A DNA stretch of 64,000 nt from contig JABAQZ010000016.1 of the NCBI GenBank assembly GCA_019187405.1, positions 1 to 64,000 on the forward strand, written 5' to 3'. Below are positions 54,133 through 63,439 of the stretch, piece after piece. The stretch comes from Ignavibacteria bacterium. GTDB taxonomy: Bacteria; Bacteroidota; Ignavibacteria; Tepidaquicellales; Tepidaquicellaceae. A program made the translations under genes and the position numbers. The notes under the pieces are model-generated. The model was not told the DNA's origin, searched no databases, and saw only the letters and a program-made list of their open reading frames with translations. Positions within the stretch are counted from its first letter, which is position 1. Each line of letters opens with the position of its first letter.

Positions 54133-55250
54133 CAACTCCTGATAAAATTTTTTCCCGGAAGCTGCTTCACAAGATTCTTAAACTCAAGCGATAAAAGTGA
54201 AACAAGACAATCAGATATGTCAAGAGATGTAATTTCATTTATCTTGTCTATGTGAACCGGCTCATAATCTAAAGCATTAAAAATTTTTCTTTCTGAATCA
54301 TTCATGGATTCCATTACTGAATCGGATACTTTTTCAGTCTTCTTATTACTTACGGTATTTAACTTTGACTGCAGTTCAACTAAAATGTCGTCGGTACAAG
54401 TTACAAGTTTGGCCTGACCCTTTTTTATAAGCTCATTTGTTCCTTCGGATTGTCGTGAATTAATGTAGCCCGGAAGAGCAAAGACTTCTTTATTCTGGTC
54501 AACTGCAATTTCCGCAGTAAGCAATGCGCCGCCTTTAATGCCGCTTTCTACAACTAACGTGCCAACGCTGATACCGCTGATGATCCTGTTCCTTCTGGGA
54601 AAATTTACTTTATCCGGTTTAGCGCCGGGTTCAAATTCTGATATTACAGCGCCTTTTTCCACCATGTCATAATATAGTTTTCTGTTTTCAAAAGGATAAA
54701 TAACATCTGCACCGCTTCCCAAAACGGCATAAGTCAGATTCCCTTGTTTTAAGCTTACCCGGTGAACAATTGTATCAATGCCTCTTGCAAATCCACTGAT
54801 CAATGGAATGTTTAATGAAGACAATTCCTCGCTGAATTTTTCGCAGTTATACTTGCCAAATTCTGTCGGACTTCTGGTTCCTACAATGCTAATGGAATAC
54901 TTATCTTTTTCGGACAACTTTCCTTTGTAATAAAGCAATACCGGCGCATCAAATATATTCTTCAAATTTTCCGGATAATCATTATTGAATATCGTTGTCA
55001 TTGCCATGCCTTTTTTAAAAGAATGCTCTCTTACTTTATCATAATCCCTAAAAATTCTGTCCCTGTCCGAAATGCTTTTTAATATCTCTCCCGATATGAC
55101 CGAATCAATTCCTTCGATTTTTTTTAAATCGGAAATTTTGCATTTGAAAAAATCTTCGGGTAAGTCATAATACGAACAAATGTTTCTTATCTTAACATTT
55201 CCCAGATTTTTTATCCTTGTTAAAAAAAATATATACTTTAATAATTCCAA
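54132..55250 (-). CDS. dprA: DNA-processing protein DprA/Smf
   Basis: 372 residues; DprA loads RecA on incoming single strands during natural transformation and is present in many non-competent species too. The Rossmann core shows SIVGTRSPTEFGKYN, ISGFARGIDTIVHR, AVLGSGADVIYPFENR, FPRRNRIISGIS and VVESGIKGGALLTAEIA. An N-terminal HhH/SAM-like domain (IKNLGNVKIRNICSYY) precedes it and a short C-terminal winged-helix-like tail follows. The start is a TTG at 55250; the ATG ten bases upstream is out of frame. It is the first gene of the six-gene minus-strand run. Confidence 0.94.
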   Translation of the reverse strand: MELLKYIFFLTRIKNLGNVKIRNICSYYDLPEDFFKCKISDLKKIEGIDSVISGEILKSISDRDRIFRDYDKVREHSFKKGMAMTTIFNNDYPENLKNIFDAPVLLYYKGKLSEKDKYSISIVGTRSPTEFGKYNCEKFSEELSSLNIPLISGFARGIDTIVHRVSLKQGNLTYAVLGSGADVIYPFENRKLYYDMVEKGAVISEFEPGAKPDKVNFPRRNRIISGISVGTLVVESGIKGGALLTAEIAVDQNKEVFALPGYINSRQSEGTNELIKKGQAKLVTCTDDILVELQSKLNTVSNKKTEKVSDSVMESMNDSERKIFNALDYEPVHIDKINEITSLDISDCLVSLLSLEFKNLVKQLPGKNFIRS

Positions 55251-55485
55251 ACCTCTTCATTTTATCCGCTCTAAATTTACTTAATTTAATATTTTAAAAA
55301 TATTCCAAAAAATCAGATACTTTTAAAATTGCATTTAAATGTTTATGAAATTTTTTATTAATTTTTGAAGTGACATTTAGATTGGTAATTATCGAAATAA
55401 AATCACTCTTTAATTAATTCAAAATCCGTCGGATAGTTATTTGCAGCTCAGATTAAGACGATATATAGTATGAAATAAAAAAACA

Positions 55486-55508
55486 GAGGCTAAACATTGT
55501 TTAGCCTC
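55486..55508 (-). terminator. Intrinsic terminator, minus strand
   Basis: Perfect 10-bp arms GAGGCTAAAC (55486-55495) / GTTTAGCCTC (55499-55508) with a 3-nt loop. On the minus strand it is followed after TG by a run of seven T. It would stop transcripts of the 55748-58291 gene some 240 bases past its stop codon. Confidence 0.8.
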
Positions 55509-55672
55509 TTATAAGGAAAGAAAATGAAAACATTTACGGGTTTTAACCCATATTTACTGCACTTATTCAGTATGAAATCTAACTTTAACCAACCATTCTC
55601 ACACTGTTTGTACCGGAGCAGTAACACCGGTAATCAAAATCTTTTGTATCGTGGTATTCGTCGAAAATTGAT

Positions 55673-55700
55673 AAGAGGGCTGCCCACATTCAGCCCTCTT
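55673..55700 (+). terminator. Terminator-like hairpin, plus strand or 3-prime UTR element
   Basis: Arms AAGAGGGCTG (55673-55682) / CAGCCCTCTT (55691-55700) with an 8-nt loop, followed on the plus strand by TTAACC, so four T in all. On the minus strand it lies about 50 bases after the stop of the dockerin-type gene and lacks a T-run. Confidence 0.6.
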
Positions 55701-55747
55701 TTAACCAAATAAGAAAATTGCTTTTCTTATGGCATAGGTTTTAAAAC

Positions 55748-58291
55748 TTAAGGTTTGATTACGGCAATATTGTTTGAAGCGTTATTATCCCAAATCGATC
55801 CATCAGTTCCGTCAATTATATTATTACCATCAAGGTCAGTTGATAAGTAACCTGATTGAAAACTTGAAGCATCATTGTCTATTATTGAACCGTCTGATCC
55901 GTCTATTACTTCATCCTGATTTGAATCACCGCTGTAGATGCAGTATCTTCCTGTTTTGAGTACCATGTTGTTTCCATAAGCCTGCGATGCTGCAGTTGTG
56001 AAATCATAGCTGATATTTCCGCCGGCAGTCATTGCTACAGGTGCAGCGCTCCATGTCTGAAGTCCGTTTCTGTGCTTTAATACAATGTAATATGATCCGG
56101 CAGGTGCTGAATAGAATTCATAAGTCTGGAATCCGTTAATTGTGATTACTTCTCTTGCAACATCTACAACTCCGAATGGTGAAGATGCACTGTGCAATTC
56201 TACCGTTACGGTATCCACTACATGTGGTTTTCCGTTCCAGAATCCTTCAATGCTCATTGTAACATTTAATGAAATCGAAGTAAGAGATTCAGTTTTTTTC
56301 CAAACTTCATACGCTGAATTTCTATCGCTTACCGTTAACCAAAGATTTTTAGTTGGTAAAGCACAATCAACAGTTGTAGAACCTCCTGGATTACTTGCTG
56401 ACCATGTAATTCCTCCATTAGTAGTTTTTGCCATATAACCGTTTGTTCCGCTGACAATACCATGCTTTAAATTTATCCATTTTGATCTAAAAGCCGTGAA
56501 TGTTCCAAGTAAATTTCCCGTTAAATCAGTCCATGTTGCACCGCCGTCAATACTTCTTACGACTTTATTAATTCCTCCAGAGCCGCCTCCGTTTAAGTAC
56601 ACAATATCTTTGTTAAATACAAACATATTTGAAAAAGAAACTGTCGTAGCCATAGAAGTTGTATTTCTTACCCAGTTAATTCCACCGTCAGTAGTTGAAA
56701 AAAGTTGATTTAAAGTATTTGAACACTTTAAATAACCATTTTTATCGTCTACCATTTGAACGGATACTGCAAATCCGTTAACTGCTACCGGCAGTGTTTC
56801 GTTTGTCCATGTTACACCTGCATCAGTTGTTTTCATGAATACTATTGGATCAAAAGGACCTACTCCACCGCATGCCCATCCCGTATTGGCATCAACAAAA
56901 TCTATAGAATTAATTTGAGTTACACTTAAAGGTGATGGTAGAGTTAACAAGTTCCATGTTGCTCCGCCGTCAGTAGTTCGAGATATTTCTCCTATACCTG
57001 CAAATGCATTTCCACCTGCTGCAAATCCTGTAGTCGAATTTACAAAATCAATAGTATAAATGGTAATAGTATTTGGAACTGCGACTGCAGACCAGTTAGT
57101 CCCGGCGTTTGATGAATATAACATACCTCCGCCATTGCCTCCAAGAAATATTTCATTTCCCGAATTTCTGGTTAAAATGCTTGAATAAGTTATAGTACCT
57201 GTTAGTGTGTTTACGGAATAGTTTTTATTTCTCCATGTAGCGCCGCCATCATTCGAAAAATTAACGATCCCATTATTTCCGACTGTAATTAAATCGCTTC
57301 CGTTTGCATCCATTCCATAAATAATAAAAGATAAAGGTTGATTAACATTGCTTCCATCATAAAAAAATACAGAATCCCATGATACGCCATCATTTGTTGA
57401 TTTAAAAATAGAATAATAAGATCCTGCCATATAAAGCACTCCGCCGTTATAAACCAGATCTCTTTGTCCTACAGTTGCAGGTGCATTAGATTGTGTCCAG
57501 GATGCACCGCCGTCAGTTGTATATGCAAAATAATTACCGTTATTACCGCAGGCAAATCCGGTATTGGCATCTTTAAAAGTTATGTCAGTTATTGTTGAAC
57601 TTGTAGTTCCCGGAAGCTGTCTTATTTTCCATGCCGAATCCTGTCCCGGAAGATGAGTTGCTATTTTACCTGAGCTTGTTCCCAAAAATATTCTTGTAGT
57701 ATCAATTGCATAAACGCAGTTATAAGTATTTGAAGGTACAATTGGACTGTGAGATTGATCCTGCCATGTAAGACCTCCGTCTGTAGTCTTGAAAAATCTT
57801 GACCTGTTTGCACCTGTCAGATATCCGGTATTTGCATCAATAAAATAAAATCCGTTTACCGTTCCTGCAGTATCATTTATTGTAATATAATTCCATGTTG
57901 TACCTCCGTCTGTTGTTCTGTTGATCAAACCGGATGCGACCCCGGATAGAACTGTTTGTGTAGCGCCGCCAACAATACCTGTATTAGCATCAAAAAACCA
58001 CATGCAATTCAAATCTCTGGTTGCTAAGTTTCCCGTACTTGAACCATCAGGTGATCCGACCTGACTGTTCACACTCCATGAGTCACCGCCGTCTGCAGAT
58101 TTCATGAAGGTTCCTCTTCCTCCGACTGCATAAATATTTGCTGCACTTAATATCTTAACAGCTTTTAAAGTATTTCCGGTAGGTTGCCCGTTAAGCCAAT
58201 ACCATCCGTTTACATCTTGCTGTGAGTATGAATTCTGATAAACAGAACCCATTGTTAAAACCATTAAAACTAAAATGAATATTTTTTTCAT
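55748..58291 (-). CDS. Secreted YCF48/BNR propeller protein with dockerin-like C-terminus
   Basis: 847 residues with a signal peptide to about residue 23 (VLMVLTMGSVYQNSYSQ). Residues 25-690 consist of some 12 YCF48/BNR-type repeats (FMKSADGGDSW, RFFKTTDGGLTW, FAYTTDGGASW, ISRTTDGGATW, VRSIDGGATW), enough for two propellers. The terminal 150 residues are the module shared with five other proteins here: MSIEGFWNGKPHVVDTV, HRNGLQTWSA, YDFTTAASQAYGNN, YCIYSGDSNQDEVIDGSD and a second calcium loop DLDGNNIIDGTD, ending VIKP. No enzyme motif is seen. ATG start at 58291. Transcription probably ends at the hairpins at 55486-55700. Confidence 0.86.
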   Translation of the reverse strand: MKKIFILVLMVLTMGSVYQNSYSQQDVNGWYWLNGQPTGNTLKAVKILSAANIYAVGGRGTFMKSADGGDSWSVNSQVGSPDGSSTGNLATRDLNCMWFFDANTGIVGGATQTVLSGVASGLINRTTDGGTTWNYITINDTAGTVNGFYFIDANTGYLTGANRSRFFKTTDGGLTWQDQSHSPIVPSNTYNCVYAIDTTRIFLGTSSGKIATHLPGQDSAWKIRQLPGTTSSTITDITFKDANTGFACGNNGNYFAYTTDGGASWTQSNAPATVGQRDLVYNGGVLYMAGSYYSIFKSTNDGVSWDSVFFYDGSNVNQPLSFIIYGMDANGSDLITVGNNGIVNFSNDGGATWRNKNYSVNTLTGTITYSSILTRNSGNEIFLGGNGGGMLYSSNAGTNWSAVAVPNTITIYTIDFVNSTTGFAAGGNAFAGIGEISRTTDGGATWNLLTLPSPLSVTQINSIDFVDANTGWACGGVGPFDPIVFMKTTDAGVTWTNETLPVAVNGFAVSVQMVDDKNGYLKCSNTLNQLFSTTDGGINWVRNTTSMATTVSFSNMFVFNKDIVYLNGGGSGGINKVVRSIDGGATWTDLTGNLLGTFTAFRSKWINLKHGIVSGTNGYMAKTTNGGITWSASNPGGSTTVDCALPTKNLWLTVSDRNSAYEVWKKTESLTSISLNVTMSIEGFWNGKPHVVDTVTVELHSASSPFGVVDVAREVITINGFQTYEFYSAPAGSYYIVLKHRNGLQTWSAAPVAMTAGGNISYDFTTAASQAYGNNMVLKTGRYCIYSGDSNQDEVIDGSDGSIIDNDASSFQSGYLSTDLDGNNIIDGTDGSIWDNNASNNIAVIKP

Positions 58292-58392
58292 TAGTTATTA
58301 AGTAAGTTTAATTATTAAAATTTTAATGCAAATTATAAAAACTCGTTAGATTTTACAAAGAACACATTTGAACGGAATACCCACATTTTCAG

Positions 58393-58421
58393 TTGTCAAA
58401 CATAAAAAAATTTTATTTTTG
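58393..58421 (+). promoter_or_regulatory. Bacteroidota-type promoter of the 58464 gene
   Basis: TTG at 58393-58395, an 18-base spacer and TATTTTTG at 58414-58421, matching TTG / TAnnTTTG. The expected transcript start leaves a leader of about 35-40 bases before the TTG start at 58464. Confidence 0.55.
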
Positions 58422-58463
58422 CTAATTTTTAATTATTTTATACAAACATAAATACCCACAAAG

Positions 58464-59984
58464 TTGAATATCAGTAATCTCAAATTATTTCAATTATTTA
58501 AAAATTTATCCCAAAAGGAAGAAAAAGAATTCAGGAAATTCATATCTTCTCCTTTATATACTTCCGGCAGAAATTATATCCCGATTTTCGAGGAAATAAA
58601 AAAACTTATAAAATCCGGTTCTTCCGATCTGCCTGCACAGAAGCTTTATGAGAAGCTTTATCCCGGGAAAAAATACAACGCTCAAACTCTTAAAAACAGA
58701 TTTTCCGAACTCTACAAACTGGGTGAGGATTTTCTCATATATCAGAATATTCTCGATAATCAGATTGAAAGAGATAAATACCTCATAAATATTTTTCTGG
58801 AAAGAGGCATGACTAATTTTTTTGAAAATAAATACAGAAAAACTTATGATCAGATTAACAACAAAAAAGATGAAGATTATAAATTTTCGAATATATATAT
58901 ACTCAGGCAAATTTATGGCAAATTTCTTGAGAAAGAATTTAAAATTGAAAAGTTTTATGCCAATCTTTATGAAAATTCAATATACTCCATTTGTCTTACA
59001 TTAATCAATTTATTTGAATTTGGTACTGAATTTATACAGCAGGAATATCTAAACAGGAAGTATGAATTTAATCCGGTTATGGGAATTCTTAAAAGCATTG
59101 ATTTCAACAGCCTGATTAAAAACATTGATGCCAAGAAATTTCCGATACTTAATGTAGTAAAATTACATTACAATCTGTATAAGGCTTTTGAAAATCTTGA
59201 AGAAGAACATTATTACTTTGAGGCCAGAGAAATTTTTAAAAAAATAAAGCATAATTTTTCTGATGAGTATATGCTTAAGACTTATATGATTTTCATTTAT
59301 TATTGCACAAGAAGACAGAATGCCGGCATCAAGAAATTCTATTATGAATTGTTTAAACTTTATAACGAAAAGCTGAATTCGGGATTTTGTTCGGATTTCT
59401 CTCAAAAAATTTATCCGGTAAACAACTTCAGGGATTATGTATATATCGGCATAGAAATCGGACAGCTTGAATGGGTGGAGAATTTAATTAAAAAATATTC
59501 ACATCTACTTCCCGAAGAGAACAGAGAAAATGAGATAAACATCTCTTATGCAAGACTTAATATTTCAATGAATAAATTTGATTCAGCTTATGAATTTCTG
59601 GGAAAAGTCAAACCGACAAATTATCTTCATTATTCTGATTGCTCCGTCATGAAACTGATATGCCAGTATGAGCTTGACCTTGTGGAAGAAGCATATTCAG
59701 AAGTTGACCGTTTAAAACATTTTCTTTCAAATCATCCCGAAATTCCTAAAATTCAAAAAATTTATATCAATAATTTTCTTAAAATTTATTCCCTGCTTTT
59801 GAAAAATTTATCTAAACCTGATTCACTCATTTATGAAACGGCAATGAATACTTTTAAACAGATTAATCTTATGTCAAGAAAAGTTTGGCTGCTTGAAAAA
59901 ATTAATGCGCTTAACGGCAATAAAAAAAAGGCTGTTCATAAACAGCCTTTTCTGAAAACTTCAAATCAGTCAAGATATATCTGA
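58464..59984 (+). CDS. Helical protein of unknown function (Bacteroidota/Ignavibacteria family)
   Basis: 506 residues, almost entirely alpha-helical and rich in Lys, Tyr, Phe and Asn. There is no signal peptide, membrane helix or catalytic motif. The N-terminus KLFQLFKNLSQKEEKEFRKF with SPLY and KLYPGKKYNAQTLKNRFSEL is a pattern I associate with a family of unnamed Bacteroidota proteins. The rest looks like irregular TPR-type helices (AYEFLGKVKPTNYLHYSDC), so it is probably a cytosolic scaffold. The start is a TTG at 58464 behind a good TTG / TAnnTTTG promoter. The last 20 codons run through a perfect terminator hairpin (59926-59951), so the C-terminal end (HKQPFLKTSNQSRYI) is encoded by terminator DNA. 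It is convergent with the sialidase-like gene. Confidence 0.7.
   Translation: MNISNLKLFQLFKNLSQKEEKEFRKFISSPLYTSGRNYIPIFEEIKKLIKSGSSDLPAQKLYEKLYPGKKYNAQTLKNRFSELYKLGEDFLIYQNILDNQIERDKYLINIFLERGMTNFFENKYRKTYDQINNKKDEDYKFSNIYILRQIYGKFLEKEFKIEKFYANLYENSIYSICLTLINLFEFGTEFIQQEYLNRKYEFNPVMGILKSIDFNSLIKNIDAKKFPILNVVKLHYNLYKAFENLEEEHYYFEAREIFKKIKHNFSDEYMLKTYMIFIYYCTRRQNAGIKKFYYELFKLYNEKLNSGFCSDFSQKIYPVNNFRDYVYIGIEIGQLEWVENLIKKYSHLLPEENRENEINISYARLNISMNKFDSAYEFLGKVKPTNYLHYSDCSVMKLICQYELDLVEEAYSEVDRLKHFLSNHPEIPKIQKIYINNFLKIYSLLLKNLSKPDSLIYETAMNTFKQINLMSRKVWLLEKINALNGNKKKAVHKQPFLKTSNQSRYI
59926..59951. terminator. Bidirectional terminator inside the 3-prime end of the 58464 gene
   Basis: Perfect 11-bp arms AAAAGGCTGTT (59926-59936) / AACAGCCTTTT (59941-59951) with a CATA loop. 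A further A-run lies before the left arm, so the minus-strand transcript ends in a long T-run. It lies about 40 bases past the stop of the minus-strand gene 59992-63150 and about 33 bases before the plus-strand stop. Confidence 0.8.
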
Positions 59985-59991
59985 TTCTTTT

Positions 59992-62900
59992 TTATTTTAG
60001 AAGCATCATTCTCTTTGTTTCCGTAAAGTTACCAGCCTTTATCCTGTAAAAATAAATTCCGCTCGATAATCCACCTGAAGCCGAAGATGCATTGAATTCT
60101 ATTTCATAACTTCCCGCTTCCTTTTCGCCGTTTATCAATGTCATTACTTCTTTTCCAAGCACATCATATATCTTCAAAGTAACTATTTCTTTTACTGGTA
60201 AGCTGAATGAAATTTTCGTAGCAGGATTGAAAGGATTCGGATAATTTTGAGATAATGAATAATGCTGTGGAACGGATGATGTGTTTGTCTCGCCGTCTCC
60301 AGTTGGAATCTCATCTACAAACTTAATTAATCCATCGAGTATTCTTTTCAACGGAAATGGATATGGAAAATCACCTCCGGGTCTTACCGATTCTGCATCA
60401 AGCGCCATTACGGCTACATTATAATTAGTGTATATTCTTCCTATGGCATTCATGGAATCAAGAAACTGTCTGTATCTGTATAAATTAAATGTCTGTGCAG
60501 CAGGAACAGATGCCGATCTCTTTATTACATCTGACGAAGGTCCGTAAGTACTGTCAATTAATCCTGCATTGATTGTCACACCAATAATAGCTCTTCCGCC
60601 TACTCCCGCTCTGTCGGCAACAAACTGATATCCGCACATGCTCCTTGCAAATGCAGAATCAAAATATATCGATGCCGTTCTGTCAATCTGATAACCGATA
60701 TCTTCGGACATAATTATCAGTTTTGATTTGCTTGTTGTAGTTCCCGAATTTAAATATGTTTTCAGAGAATCTTTGATCCTGTTTGACATTACCGATGAAC
60801 CCTCTCCAAGTAAAATAATTCTTTTATATCCCTTGAATGAAACGGCGTCAGTTGCAGTCTGATTTTTTCTGTTATATGTATCGTAAGTTACATTGAGTCT
60901 TGACAGATTTGTTGTTACCGAATCTCTCGAAATTCTGCCGTTAGCGCTGGTGGAATCATAAAGCACCAAAACATCTCCTTTACCTTTTCTCTTAAAAGTT
61001 ATTGCAAAATCCTGAGAAGCTTTTACCGAATCAAAGCCGTTGTATGCCCATACAGACCATTGCCCGACGATTGAATCGCCTGCATTCACATTGATCGAGC
61101 GGAGAATATCATCCATTTCATAATTTGGTATTGACCATGAAGAATCTATGCCGGAAATATTAGACGTTCTTATAATCCTTACGGTTGATATAGCCGGCGA
61201 GCCGAATTTCCATTTGTATGTTGTTCCCGGACCTGAAGTTGACCATCTGAATGTTATATTTGAGAAATCAAAAACAGAAGTTTCAATTCTTGTTCCGCTT
61301 GATGGAGAATTAAGATTGAATGCAGAAAGCGGCGGAACACCTCTTTTTAGTGTAATTGCTCTCGGTCCGTTTGCAGCTTTAAGCGAATCATTTGATGTAT
61401 TGTTTCTGAATGCCCATACATCCCACTGCCCAACAAGCGAATCTCCAATTGCTACTCCAAGTCCTGCAAGAATGACATCAAGTTGTCCTGCAGTAAAGTT
61501 AATCGAGTTTGTTCCTGACAGCATAGTAATTCTTCTCGGCGTTGTTGTAGGATTGCCGAATACCCACTTATATGTGGCTGTGCTCGATGATGTATCCCAT
61601 CTTAAATTATAATTGTTAGATGAATTAGGATAGGATGTAAGCGTTGTTCCCGAAGCCGGAGATACAAGATTGAAAGAGCTGAGAGGATAATTGGGAATAT
61701 CAATTGTCGTTGCCCATGCCTGATAAATTCCCACTACATCGTCACACCAGTATGGTATAAGCTTATTGTTTGCCGATGAAATGCCAATATAGTCTCCCAT
61801 GTATCCGCCTGCAAGTCCGGGAATTGATTTTGGTCTTAATTTATGATCTGATGCAAGTATATCAGTAAACGTTTCACCTCCATCGACAGATCTTGATACA
61901 TAAATTTCACATGAATCATTTGTCGGTGTATTTCTGGAATCATAATAAACTATATTTACTCCGCCTTGATCATCAACATTTACGGCTGCCATGAACTGAT
62001 ATTTGTTATTTCCGGGTGTATCCTGATTTACTCTTTTTTTAGTCCATGTAACTCCATCATCAGTCGAGCGGTTTAAAATCACATCAGCTACATCAGTTGC
62101 CGGCGCAACATTTTTTTCGCAAGTTACCACATATATCCATCCTCTTCTCGGTCCAATCGTTTTGTCAATATCGATCCTCGGAAATCCGTTTGATCTTACC
62201 CCGTTCATAAAAGACGAACCGCTGTTTCTTATACCTTCCATGTTGCATGCATTCCCTCTTGCAACTACAAAACTTGCGCCTCCGTCTGTAGATTTAGAAA
62301 ATCCCAGCGAGTCTTCTGTTAATGTAAGATTATTTACATTAGCCCAAACCATATATAAATCACCGTTTGGACCGACTTTCAAATCGACTCCCTGATGAAA
62401 TCTCTGTGCCGCTGGCGGAGGACTTCCTGCAGATACTGTACTCCAGTTTGCGCCGGAATTAGTTGTATAAGAAAAAGCTATTCTGTTATTTAAGGATCCG
62501 GAAAACTCCGTATAAGCCGTATAAGCTCTGCCATAATATGGACTTGAAGAAACATCGTTTGTAGTAGTAAAATTCTTATCGGAGTTAGAGGAAGAACCTG
62601 TAAGTATAACCTGTGGAGTCCAGTTTACTCCTAAATTAGTTGACGAGCTTACTCCTATCTGTCCCGACAATGTTATATAAGACATATAAAATCTGCCTTC
62701 GCCGTCAATCGCAGGTCCGGGATCGCCGTAATTGTTTGTCCCATTGTTTAATGTATCGCTTCCAAACCAGTTTAATCCTCCGTTCGTAGAAACATAAACT
62801 CCGACCGTTAATCCCCCTGATGTACTGCCGCCGGAAAATATATTCGCTGAAGCAAGCATCAGATTCGGATTATTGTATTGTCTTATGATTGGAACTTCGG

Positions 62901-63150
62901 ATTGATGATTAAAACTCGGATGAACAAGATAATTCGGATTAACTATATAATCTCCATTGATTGTATGAATAACTCTTGCTTGTGTTGAAAACTGATAATG
63001 ATTGTCAACCGGTAATGGAACATATTGACCTGTCATGTAAAGTCTGGTCATTCTCGGATCTCTGCTCCATTTTTTATCGGGAAAATCCTGTCCGGTTAAA
63101 AGTAAAAATCCGATAAACAGAACCGGTATTAATATGGGTAATTTTTTCAT
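59992..63150 (-). CDS. Sialidase-like BNR repeat protein, T9SS cargo
   Basis: 1052 residues with a signal peptide to about residue 19 (ILIPVLFIGFLLLTG). Residues 95-500 form a six-bladed sialidase-type propeller with Asp-box (BNR) motifs (VSTNGGLNWFG, SKSTDGGASF, RSTDDGVTW, SRSVDGGETF). I do not see the full catalytic Arg triad, so enzymatic sialidase activity is unproven. Two tandem related Ig-like domains follow (SPASGTTLTSYP..YKWVFG and SPSSGTRIETS..YKWKFG). After them comes an alpha/beta domain (VLVLYDSTSANGR, RIILLGEGSSVMSNRI) of about 210 residues, possibly glutamine-amidotransferase-like. The T9SS tail is QNYPNPFNPATKISFSLP to KRMMLLK. ATG start at 63150. Confidence 0.85.
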   Translation of the reverse strand: MKKLPILIPVLFIGFLLLTGQDFPDKKWSRDPRMTRLYMTGQYVPLPVDNHYQFSTQARVIHTINGDYIVNPNYLVHPSFNHQSEVPIIRQYNNPNLMLASANIFSGGSTSGGLTVGVYVSTNGGLNWFGSDTLNNGTNNYGDPGPAIDGEGRFYMSYITLSGQIGVSSSTNLGVNWTPQVILTGSSSNSDKNFTTTNDVSSSPYYGRAYTAYTEFSGSLNNRIAFSYTTNSGANWSTVSAGSPPPAAQRFHQGVDLKVGPNGDLYMVWANVNNLTLTEDSLGFSKSTDGGASFVVARGNACNMEGIRNSGSSFMNGVRSNGFPRIDIDKTIGPRRGWIYVVTCEKNVAPATDVADVILNRSTDDGVTWTKKRVNQDTPGNNKYQFMAAVNVDDQGGVNIVYYDSRNTPTNDSCEIYVSRSVDGGETFTDILASDHKLRPKSIPGLAGGYMGDYIGISSANNKLIPYWCDDVVGIYQAWATTIDIPNYPLSSFNLVSPASGTTLTSYPNSSNNYNLRWDTSSSTATYKWVFGNPTTTPRRITMLSGTNSINFTAGQLDVILAGLGVAIGDSLVGQWDVWAFRNNTSNDSLKAANGPRAITLKRGVPPLSAFNLNSPSSGTRIETSVFDFSNITFRWSTSGPGTTYKWKFGSPAISTVRIIRTSNISGIDSSWSIPNYEMDDILRSINVNAGDSIVGQWSVWAYNGFDSVKASQDFAITFKRKGKGDVLVLYDSTSANGRISRDSVTTNLSRLNVTYDTYNRKNQTATDAVSFKGYKRIILLGEGSSVMSNRIKDSLKTYLNSGTTTSKSKLIIMSEDIGYQIDRTASIYFDSAFARSMCGYQFVADRAGVGGRAIIGVTINAGLIDSTYGPSSDVIKRSASVPAAQTFNLYRYRQFLDSMNAIGRIYTNYNVAVMALDAESVRPGGDFPYPFPLKRILDGLIKFVDEIPTGDGETNTSSVPQHYSLSQNYPNPFNPATKISFSLPVKEIVTLKIYDVLGKEVMTLINGEKEAGSYEIEFNASSASGGLSSGIYFYRIKAGNFTETKRMMLLK

Positions 63151-63330
63151 TTGTGGTTTTAAATTTTAAAAACTATTTCCGTTAGTTAATTATGCTTTAA
63201 AATTATCAAAATTCATATTCTCATTCAAAGAAAGGAATTACTTCAAATACCCATTTATATTTTAATAAAATCTACATAAATCCGATAATTTCTAATTTTT
63301 AAAGGAATTTAATCTTATAACATACCCAAA

Positions 63331-63374
63331 ACATTTATACCTCGATTACAGCTTTAACTGCAAGGTATAAATGT
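63331..63374 (-). terminator. Long-stem inverted repeat, probable terminator of the last gene
   Basis: Perfect 12-bp arms ACATTTATACCT (63331-63342) / AGGTATAAATGT (63363-63374) separated by 20 bases that contain a smaller imperfect palindrome around CAGCTTTAACTG. On the minus strand the stem is followed by TTTTGGG. It lies about 65 bases past the stop codon of the truncated minus-strand gene. The weak T-run leaves a regulatory function possible. Confidence 0.6.
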
Positions 63375-63439
63375 TCTGATATATATTTTATGTATGTAAA
63401 ATAGTTTTATTAAATTCTCTAATTCAATTATGACTTAAA

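Larger units (their letters stand above)
55251..55747. other. Intergenic region with four hairpins
   Basis: About 500 bases upstream of dprA (minus) and downstream of the 55748-58291 gene (minus). The part 55251-55480 is AT-rich with no gene and must contain the dprA promoter. The part 55486-55700 contains four hairpins, the outer two terminator-like. A frame at 55524-55712 runs through the last hairpin, so I doubt it is translated. Confidence 0.6.

Noticed and set aside
55524-55712. 62-residue plus-strand frame with an A-rich upstream AAGGAAAG
   Set aside because: Runs through a strong terminator-like hairpin at 55673-55700 and shows no motif; kept only as part of the possible RNA region.
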